Source of the DNA: Norana najaformis
Taxonomy: Eukaryota; Annelida; Clitellata; Crassiclitellata; Hormogastridae
DNA: 64,000 bases
Direction of reading: 5' to 3'
NCBI GenBank assembly: GCA_964023275.1
Contig: OZ029928.1
Coordinates: 15,399,182 to 15,463,181, forward strand
Shown here: positions 56,901-64,000 of the stretch, in pieces
How the letters are laid out: each line of letters starts with the position of its first letter
Position numbering within the stretch: the stretch's first letter is position 1
Position numbers and translations under genes: made by a program
Notes under the pieces: model-generated
What the model was told of the DNA's origin: nothing
The model's input: only the letters and a program-made list of their open reading frames with translations
The model's database searches: none

Positions 56901-59900
56901 AAGACATTGCAAAGTGTGAAACAGAAGCCAACAAGACAGTCGGCCAGAGCGACCTTGAACTACGGCGCGATTCTGTGGAGGCTTCTCCTATGCAGGTTGA
57001 AAAACCAGTGAATTTAGACGCCTGTAATTCAGAACAAAACGTTGCTGACACGACAAAAGATGCCGGCACTGACAAGGATCTGCTCGAGCGTGACGATTCA
57101 AAAGTAACTTCCTCGAAGCAAAATGCCTCCGACTCGGACGTATCTGACCTCCTGTCGCCTATGCCGTCAATTCCATCTATCGAGGAACGAATCCGTGCAC
57201 TTGACGACATGCTGAAACTCGTAGGGCAGGGTGCTAAACCAACGAGCAGCACCTCCGAATCCGCGTTAGCACCAGCTCTCGACTATCGAGAGAAATACGG
57301 GCGCCGCCGAAGAGAGCCGTCGTCGCAGCTACCCCAGCAGACTGAAAACCGTAACGAGGTTTCAGCTTTGGCACGGACGTTGCTGTCACGCAGCAGCATA
57401 TTTGACCAGGACTCCCAGCGCCTGGAGCAGCTACACACTAAGTATGAGCCAAGTACCGTGCACAGCAGCCTCGGACGGATGCCGGGTGTCGAACCCTATC
57501 AGTCGCTCTACTCCCCGCTCTTTCGGGGCAGTGTTGGTGGAGGCCAAGACGGCTTGCCTGTTCTTTCAGCAAACCCTTCCTATGGCTACCTCAGTTCTCC
57601 AGCTGTTGGAGATCTTCCTCGTCCGGGATGGAACACCCCCGTCGGATTGACGCCTGGAAATCTGCCAAACTGGAATGGGTCCAATGTAGCAGGCCAGCAG
57701 CTGATGGTTTCAACAGCTGCTTGGTCATCCCCCCTTGCTGCAAGTCCGTCTCCTCTCATAGTTTCGACTGTCTCACCATTATCTATTAGTCAGTCCTCAG
57801 TAATTGCCCCTCCTCCATCTTGGCCGGTTGTGGGAATTCCCAATCAGCCTGGCACCAATAGCCATTTGCGTACTCCGTCACTTGAGTCTCCCGTGCCTGC
57901 CAGTGTGCGGGTTTCACCGTTTTTGCATCAGACGAGTTTCGACGGTACACGCTCGGCTGCTGGCACGACCCCTCCGTACTCTGGCGCAAGTGCAATGTTT
58001 TCTCATCCTGCGGTGATCAACAGTGCTGATCCACGGCGTCTTTCCCGGCCCGATCTGTCTAGCGTCTCGCCATTACTGTCGCCTCCGATTGTGAAACACC
58101 AGGACAGCCATTCGTCGGATCTTGACCAGTGGGGTGCCTCTCAGAAGCACGATCCAGTGATGCCTTCCTTGGCCAATAAACCTAAAGAGCTGGTCTCTCC
58201 GCCGGTGTCCATACTGAAGAAGCAGGCAAAGGAAGAATCTACCCGAGAAATCCAGGGGACGAACGATGTGCCTGCTGCTACGATTGTAGATTCAACTCCA
58301 CCCCCTGGTGTCAAGCGGAAGGCAGATCTAGCATTTGGTTTGGAAGCTTCAGCTTTGAAATCCGGTGGTGGTCAGATGCAGACTAAGATTCCGAAAATCT
58401 CTGGGCCAGCAAAACACGACGGAGGAGCGTCCAAAACAGATAAAGACTTGGACGAAAAGTCACAAAAGCTTGGTTTGACGACATCGGAAAGTAAAAAGCA
58501 CTTGTCAACATCAGTATCTGTGTCCGCTGGGAAAGCACAGAGCGAGCCGAAAAAGCCAGCTGCCAGCAGTGGTAGCCCAAAGCCTATGGCCAACAAATCG
58601 GAAGACAAGAAACCTCCTGAAGTTTCCGGTGTCAAGAAGCCCGAGGAGTCTGCAAAAAGTCATGCGAAGAAGATCACCAAACCGTCGGGAGCCAAAGTCG
58701 GCACTCTGCAACCAGAGAAGGTTGAGCATGCAAAGAAGGACAACCAGGCTAAGGTTTTGAGTGAGATCAGCGGGGATGCATCTACAGATGCTAGTGGAGC
58801 TAAGGACAAGCTTGGAAAGGTGGTTAAGGCAAAGGCACCGGTAAAGGAGAGCGCAGAAAAAGAGAAAGAAACACTTGTCCAAGAGGCAAAAGACCACGCA
58901 GTAGATAAACTGAAAGACAAGGAGAAATTGAGTCATGTCAAGCACAAGACGACAGAGGCGAAAAGCGCCGCTAAACCTAAGGAAATCAGTGGTGATGATA
59001 GCAAGAAAACCAGCGAACCCATCAAGGAAGAGGTCAAGAAGGAAAAGGTCAGTGAATCGGGGAAGAATAACGTTCGAAAGGAGAGGTTGATGTCGTTGGA
59101 TTCAAACAAGGAGGAGGCGAAGAAGCAAGAAGATGCAAGAAAACAGGAAGAAGCAAAGAAAGCAAAGACCACAAACAGGGAAAGCTCAAAGGACGGAAAC
59201 AAAAAAGAGAAATCCCGGCACGGCGACAAAGCGGTTACACCAAGCGATCCCAAACTGTCAAAGGATAAACTAAAGCCAGAAAAAACTGTCAAGCAGCCAA
59301 AAACGCCGCCAGTTGATACGTCAGACAATTCGGCCAAAAAAGACAAGCCTGTGCTAAAGACCAGTAAGAAAGAACGACACGAATGCAAAGAGAACGTAGC
59401 CGATATATCGAAACTCGGTGAAAAGCCAAGCAGGCAACAATCGGAGACGAAGTCGCAGAACAGTGGAACGGGGAAGCTGGATCCAAAGCAGCAGTCAAGC
59501 GAGAGCAAAAGCAGCACCACAAACAGCAGCAGTCGAGGGGACAGGGAGAAGGACAACAAGAACGACTTGAAGAAGAAACCAAGCGAAGGCAGCAGAACCG
59601 ACAAAAAGAACGAGGCCAACAAGAAGAAGGAGAAAAAGTCGAAGGAGAAGCGACCGGAGGAGAAGCGAGAGATCAAGGCTCTACTGCAGGAGTCGCACAA
59701 CGCGGAAAGTCCCGCCACCAGTTACGTGTCGATGTACGACATGGTTAAGAGGCGTTCAAAACTCAGAGGCCGAGACGATAGCTTTGGCAGCCTGGAGGAT
59801 AGATCGAAATGCCTCAGCCAGCTTCAGGTATTTGATTTAAAGTTACACATCTTACTTGAATTTGAAGGAAAGTATCTGATTTTAGGTATTTCCTAAGATG

Positions 59901-62900
59901 TTTGCCTAGCAACCATTGACTGATGCCTTGCGCATTAGTATTATTATTATTATTAATTAGTAACTTCTAGAGCGCCATTGTCCAGTGCACAAGGCATCAA
60001 CTGATGTGGCATTCAGGTCTATATCCAGAAGACGGTCCACTAAGACAGAGAGGCAGCCAACGTCTGAAAAGCCAATTGAAAAAGATGACACTTTATAGAA
60101 GTCATTAGATTAGATGTAACTTGGAACAATAACAAAATCATTTTTTATATAAATCTTGAAAAACAGAATTTTGAAAGATGTTTTTATTATCAGACGTTGA
60201 TAATAATTTTGGGAACTTTGAAAATGATAAAAATATTTTGGATTTGGTTATCTTCCAGGCAAGGAGCAGCAAAAGAAATCGTAGTAAAGCGTCGCTGGAA
60301 AGCAGCATTCTTAACTCCGATGAAGACGACGATTTAAAAGAAGATGGCAACAGCACATTTGAGTCAAAGTCCGATAGAAGTCGCAAGAAGTCCACTACGA
60401 AGAGGCGAATTGACAGTTCCTCTTCCTCTTCTCCAAGCTCTAGCGATGACGAGAAAGTAACCAAATCGTCTCGTTCAAAAACCATCCGAACAATCGAAGA
60501 CGATTCTTCTTCGGACTCTGATACAAGCATGGAAAACTTTTTCTCGAGTAAAAACAAATCGCTGAACGAAACTAACACATCTAAATCGGCACGTGAGCCG
60601 ATCTATTCGTCGTCTTCTGACTTGAACGATGATTCCGATACAAAATCTGAAGGGAAGACTGCAAAATCCAAAAGTGCTCATAGCAAAGGCCGTAAGGTAA
60701 CTCCGGAAGCGTCGTCATTTGGCAAGAAAGCGAGATCTGCTGTGAAAAAGAAACCGGTTACTCGCGTGCTGCACTCATTATCTTCCGATGATGACGATGA
60801 TGAAGATGCCTCAAATGCATCTACAGCTGTGGTATCGTCTGCTGGAAAGCCTGCAGAGGAGGTGAGTAAAAGTGAGAAAAAGCCGTCGGTACCAGATCCG
60901 GGGTCTGCCTCAAAGTCAAAGAAGGAAAACGCGAAAGCTGAAGTTCCTCCCAGTAGGAAGGACGTAAAGGATGGAGCGGACACAGAAACACTAGAAAGCA
61001 AAGAGAAGTTAAAGAAAGCGGAGAAGACTGATGGAGCGGGCAAAGATGCTAAAAAGGACCTGGCTAAGGATCATGTCATACCCACCAAGAACGATAACAA
61101 GCCTGTCAAAGTCAAAGGGTCGACAGTGGACCGAAAGGAAGAAGGTGTTGCTCGAACGGACGATAAGGAAGAGTCCGGATCGTCTGCGAAGAAAGAGCGC
61201 CATGTGGAAGCCATGTCAGGTGCCAAAGAGAAAGGCAGAGAAAGATCAGTGAACAAATGTGAAGTCCAGAACGTCGTGCCTGATCCTGAGCGAAAGGGAG
61301 ACAAGGAATTAGACAGTGATAGGAGTAAAGCAGCTAAGACTGCGGACAAGAGCTTCCAAAAACAAAAGTCAAAGGTAGCTAAAGTTGTCCCTGGAACTCC
61401 CACAGTAAGCAAGAACGGGTCAGCCGTGGTCGAGACGGAGAAAGCCAGCCGTGGTCACATTCGCAGGGAATCCGTTCACGAAAAGCCAAGCAAGAGGCCT
61501 AAGCCAGACGTAAAAGCCGTAGGCAAGTCTGAGCGAGAGGACGAACATCTGGTCGCACCTGAGACCAGTGGCAGCACCCATGAAACGACAGAGCGCATGG
61601 AGGTTGAGAGCGAGAACGTGAAAGAGAACGTACGATCTGATAACATATTCGAGAAGATGGAAAGAAAGGACGAGGTAGATAAACCGAAAGACGTCGTCGA
61701 AGTCGATGTTGTCGCCGGCAGTGAGAAGCTGTCAACGAACGTTGCCTCTTTGGGCATAGAAACGCAGTATTCGACAATATCAGAGACGCCGACGGTTGAA
61801 GCAGAAGAGGAGGAGGAGGGGGATTTGATGCTGCCTCCCCCTGCGTTATGTGAACTGCCCGAACTCAGCAGAACGGTCAAGGAGCGACCAGAGCTGGACT
61901 CAGTCAAACTGACTGCTGAGAAACTGAAGGAAGACGCATCGAAGGTGGAGACGATAGTCGAGGCGGTGAGGACGATCATGGACATGGACCGAGACGATCC
62001 AGCAGCGGCCAACAGACAGCAGGATTTTGACAAGAGTCTTGTGGCCATGGAAACGGGCGGCGGTGGAGCGACCGAAGAACAGGTTGGATTGGAGGTGCCG
62101 CATGACGATTGCGAAGAGGTCTCGAAGGCCATAGAGATCCTGCTTGGAAAGGAAATGAGGCCCAGCGAGCCGGAGCAACTGGACGCTCTAGTTCCCGAGG
62201 CAGATGACCCGGAGGACATCCTTATCATGTCGCAGGAAGACGATAAGGTGCCGGACGCTGAAACGACCCCAGAAGACATTCCGGAGAACTCCGAGATGCA
62301 GGCGTCAAGCGACTTCGACGAGAGTAAACCCAGCGAGGAAGTCACTCCGGAAGTCTTGTCTTCAACGGTGACATCGGAGCTTGTGCACGAGGAGAAAGTC
62401 CAGAACTCTGAAGTCGAAGTTAAGCCAGAGTTGGACATCCCCTGTGCTAACGAGGAAACGGAAGTTGGTAGCTCAAAGCAAGAAACCGAGACGCAGGCGG
62501 TGTTTGCGGAGCCAAAGCCTTTGCCTCAGAAGGACGAGAAAGACGCTGGAATAAGATCGACTGAAGCCGCTGGGCCTAAACCCCTCCCTGGTAAACTGAA
62601 ATTGGAACTCAAGGAGCCTCCAGCCGACTACTATGCTGGATACTTTTCGCCATATCCATGTGTCCCGAAAGAGGAAGTGGAGGAAACGAATCCACTGGTG
62701 GCCGAAACGGAGCGAGCCGTGCACAGCCCAGAGGTGAAGAATTCCAGTTCTGCATCACCTGCAGCTTCTGCAGAAAATGTTACCCTGACATGCGCTGCGG
62801 ATGCAGTATCCGTGGAACCCATAAAGGAGGAAAGTCATGTAGTGAAGGTGGAAGCGTCTGACGAGGCATCCACGGAAACAACACGGATGGAGCTGGACAC

Positions 62901-63793
62901 TGATGATCCATCACCATGTGTACTCCCGAAAAACGACCTTTATGAATTTAAGGACGATGAGAATGCCGTTCTTTTGACTCGACCCCGCAAACGACCTGGC
63001 GACCAAGATTCAGGTGATGACTCGACTGCGGAAGCGAAGAAGCCCAGAGTGGAGTCACTGACTGAAGGACTTGGCATCCCAACTTCAGTAGAGGCCTTGG
63101 CCAAGGAAGAAATGCAGACAAGCAAAAACAGTGCCATGCCAGTTAGCTCGGGTGCAATATACATGGAAACTGTCCACAACATATTCAGCCATCCGGTTTC
63201 CGTAGCGCCCGCGGTCTCTAAGCTGTGTGCAAATCCCATGCCTTCAACTGCTGCCACTGTTGCCATGAATATGACTCCTATGGCAACGACTCCTCCAACC
63301 TGGCAGTCAAACATGGACCGTGTCATCGACGAGGTCGCCAAGGGCAACTTCCAGCGCGGCCACGAGTTCGACTACTACGTGTCGCAGAAGAAACCGCGCA
63401 GCAAGAGTCGCGATGAGCCGCAGCCGCCGCCCCATCCTCAGCAGCAGTTCCAGCAGCAGCAGCAGCAACCGACATCTCATTCTGGAGGACCTTCGTTCGC
63501 GGCACATTCGGACGTGGCCAAGCCGCACATGATAATGACGGCGCCGGGCTTCCTGCAGATGTCCCCCGGGGCGGGGACGGTCGTTGGGCCAAGAGGTGAC
63601 GCGTCTTCGCTTCACCATCTACAGATGTACAACGCCGGAGTGGCAGCGGCCAGACAGTTGGTCTCACAGCCGCAGCTCGTTATGCTGTCGTCGGACAAGA
63701 CGTCTCCGCGGCTGACCTCGCCTCTCATCCACAATCCGCAGGCGCCGTTCCGACCGTCGACTTCTGTCTACCAGGCTGGGCTTCTTACTTCTG
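35175..63793 (+). CDS. spen: Split ends (Spen/SHARP/MINT) orthologue, 3' end outside window
   Basis: Thirteen exons in unbroken phase: 35175-35257, 39450-39746, 48500-48676, 49011-49181, 49341-49595, 50035-50123, 50305-50453, 51071-51196, 51750-51977, 52728-52870, 53783-53947, 54403-59827 and 60259-63793, about 3,614 residues so far. The start MVRETRYLWVGNLPE matches vertebrate SPEN. RRM1 is at residues about 6-85, RRM2 about 276-355, RRM3 about 380-450 and RRM4 about 459-531. An RS-rich stretch lies between RRM1 and RRM2, and long disordered Ser/Lys/Glu-rich regions follow. Spen proteins are nuclear RNA-binding scaffolds that recruit NCoR/SMRT-HDAC complexes, act as Notch corepressors and silence transposons and X-linked genes. 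The SPOC domain that binds the corepressors is not in view, so the gene runs past 64,000; the exon ends at a phase 1 donor (CTG|GTAAGG). Confidence 0.97.
37631..37848. repeat. 43-bp tandem repeat, five copies
   Basis: The unit starts AGGTTCATGTGTTGATATCA and ends AAAATGTAGTTTA, with small differences between copies. Confidence 0.9.
39215..39405 (+). mobile_element. SINE family F copy
   Basis: GGGGCATGGTAGGGGACTGA, a B-box-like AGTTCAAGCCTC, AGGGACCTTGGCAGGTGCTT and a GATAGTGGCGCTTGATAAAT end. Confidence 0.55.
41435..41600 (-). mobile_element. SINE family F copy
   Basis: TTAAATGCCACTATCTAATG, GAGCAATTGTGTGAAGGACT, TGCTCAAGGTACCTACACAG and AGGGTTACGAGCCGAGCACT. Confidence 0.65.
41500..41770 (-). 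mobile_element. LINE ORF2 C-terminal fragment
   Basis: Minus-strand frame reads GHGSDWKRWMDNIGEWTGIT and LRGTEDRSGWKRIVYNATNP. This is the end typical of RTE-like and related LINE ORFs (RWmDdI...G.s..el...a.dR..Wr). It overlaps the SINE F copy at its 3' side. Confidence 0.65.
42050..42310 (+). mobile_element. LINE ORF2 C-terminal fragment
   Basis: Plus-strand frames read KLRFFGHVMRSDGLEKEMML and then RKQGRPRKKWMDRIHEATGM, LERKKWRRLIM. These are the standard C-terminal motif of RTE/Jockey-type LINEs (lrwfGHv.Rm...GRpr.RW.D). It is well preserved but only about 85 codons are left. Confidence 0.8.
44283..44412 (+). mobile_element. SINE family A fragment
   Basis: CTAGCGCGGGGACCTCAAGT, GTGAAGGATCTCATCGGGTT and ATGAGCAGGGTCCAGGCCAT; the tail is lost. 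Confidence 0.65.
47958..48175 (+). mobile_element. SINE family E, best copy
   Basis: GACGCGGTGGTGTAGTGGTA, the B box GGTTCGAATCT, TGGACAAGTTGCTCATCCAC, GGCAACGGGAAACCACCTCA and a (CAT)n tail. An (AT/GT)n run lies directly before it. Confidence 0.85.
48500..49181 (+). CDS. spen: spen exons 3-4, RS-rich linker
   Basis: Exon 3 (48500-48676) encodes LLEDAAEAKSAEQGESRDAR, then DHDLDRDRSRPRPYPG. Exon 4 (49011-49181) encodes SRSESLGHRSGRARSRSRST and on. Both are multiples of three and phase 2 to phase 2. The RS/RD composition is typical of the SPEN RRM1-RRM2 linker and of nuclear-speckle proteins. Confidence 0.88.
49341..52870 (+). CDS. spen: spen exons 5-10, RRM2-RRM4
   Basis: RRM2 begins KPRGLLIHGFPVRSTDTSIR (exon 5, 49341-49595; exon 6, 50035-50123). 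RRM3 begins KATRTLFVGNLDKTTTKDML (exon 7, 50305-50453; exon 8, 51071-51196, SYAFIQFDNI). RRM4 follows the Spen linker LGFGKVIPSSCVWVDGI (exon 9, 51750-51977; exon 10, 52728-52870, opening VDFASRECQNLF). Order and spacing match vertebrate SPEN, whose RRM2-4 bind structured RNA such as SRA and Xist A-repeats. Confidence 0.96.
51340..51495. repeat. 33-bp tandem repeat in spen intron 8
   Basis: Five copies of CTCCCCACAAGTAGAGTGTA plus AGATAAGGCTAC. A single extra copy lies in the next intron at about 52197-52220. Confidence 0.9.
51995..52056. repeat. Dispersed repeat G, second copy
   Basis: TAATTTAAGATTTATAAAGT and CCTCTTAGAGAATAAACTCA match 2978-3046. It starts 18 bases after the donor of spen exon 9. 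Confidence 0.55.
53783..59827 (+). CDS. spen: spen exons 11-12, large disordered region
   Basis: Exon 11 (53783-53947) is Gly/Arg/Tyr-rich (RGGRYHGYDG). Exon 12 (54403-59827) is 5,425 nt without an intron, residues about 628-2436. It starts with SR-type basic sequence, has a helical segment MPSIPSIEERIRALDDML at about residue 1,570, a Pro/Ser-rich centre, a Lys/Glu-rich, likely charged-helix stretch, then YVSMYDMVKRRSK near the end. The exon end is set at CAG|GTATTT in phase 0, where the next exon joins in frame; reading on would reach a stop at 59894. Long antisense ORFs here are shadows of biased codons. Confidence 0.93.
60259..63793 (+). CDS. spen: spen exon 13, large charged region with poly-Q
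   Basis: A 3,535-nt exon starting after TTATCTTCCAG with ARSSKRNRSKAS, residues 2437 to about 3614. It begins Ser/Lys-rich with acidic DEDDD and DDDDDEDAS runs, turns Glu/Asp/Pro-rich, and ends with SNMDRVIDEVAKGNFQRGHE, a His/Pro/Gln run (QQQFQQQQQQP) and Pro/Met-rich sequence. Corepressor-interaction motifs probably lie here, but none can be fixed by eye. Donor CTG|GTAAGG at 63794. Confidence 0.92.
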
Positions 63794-63869
63794 GTAAGGC
63801 TTCAACCTGTATACATACTGGTTAGTTCATTGTTGTAGCTATTCTATGGACTTGATTGGAGAGTGGAGA

Positions 63870-64000
63870 GTTGAATATGTTGTTGTTGCTGTTTGTTGTT
63901 GTTTGTTGTTGTTGTTGGTGGTGGTGGTGGTGGTGGTGTTGGTGTTCTTTTTGTTGGTGTTGGTGGTGGTGTTGTTGTTGGTGGTGGTGTTGTTGTTGTG
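63870..64000. repeat. GTT/GGT trinucleotide repeat
   Basis: GTTGTTGTTGGTGGTGGTGG-type units running to the window edge, in the intron after spen exon 13. Confidence 0.9.

Noticed and set aside
61476-62438. 320-codon antisense ORF inside spen exon 13
   Set aside because: Shadow of a Ser/Glu/Lys-rich coding exon; the same holds for the antisense ORFs at 56494-57252 and 58933-59718.

Overview
The window looks like part of a marine-invertebrate-type metazoan genome. It has spliced genes with GT-AG (and a few GC-AG) introns of 0.1 to 9 kb, metazoan-specific domains (LOTUS, THAP, C2H2 fingers, Polycomb-type SAM, Spen), many tRNA-headed SINE copies, 5'-truncated LINE tails and abundant micro- and minisatellites. 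No bacterial, phage or CRISPR content is visible, and I saw no LTR or virus-like element. I cannot name the species from sequence alone.

Layout. (1) Positions 425-5348, minus strand: 5' two thirds of a LOTUS (OST-HTH) plus RRM protein of the germ-granule/Tudor type; it runs off the left edge. (2) Positions 7343-15421, minus strand: a THAP-domain protein with one C2HC finger and about nine C2H2 fingers, rebuilt from eight exons with two uncertain junctions. (3) Positions 15422-23412: an 8 kb gene-free gap between divergent genes, packed with SINE/LINE copies, a palindromic ATATGAT satellite, a polypurine tract and a 51-bp minisatellite. (4) Positions 23413-29106, plus strand: a three-exon, 430-residue protein ending in a Polycomb-type SAM domain; its second intron carries a 1.2 kb element with 262-bp inverted arms. 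(5) Positions 29107-35000: repeats, LINE fragments and an 850-bp minisatellite. (6) From 35175 to the right edge, plus strand: a split ends (Spen/SHARP/MINT) orthologue with 13 exons in view, giving about 3,614 residues. All four N-terminal RRMs are present; the C-terminal SPOC domain must lie beyond the window.

The genes are not an operon and no shared pathway is implied. Three of the four (THAP-zinc finger, SAM, Spen) look like chromatin or transcription regulators, and the fourth looks like a germline RNA-binding protein. Exon joins were accepted only where donor, acceptor, phase and family similarity agreed; doubtful joins are marked. Boundaries of repeat copies are estimates read by eye.
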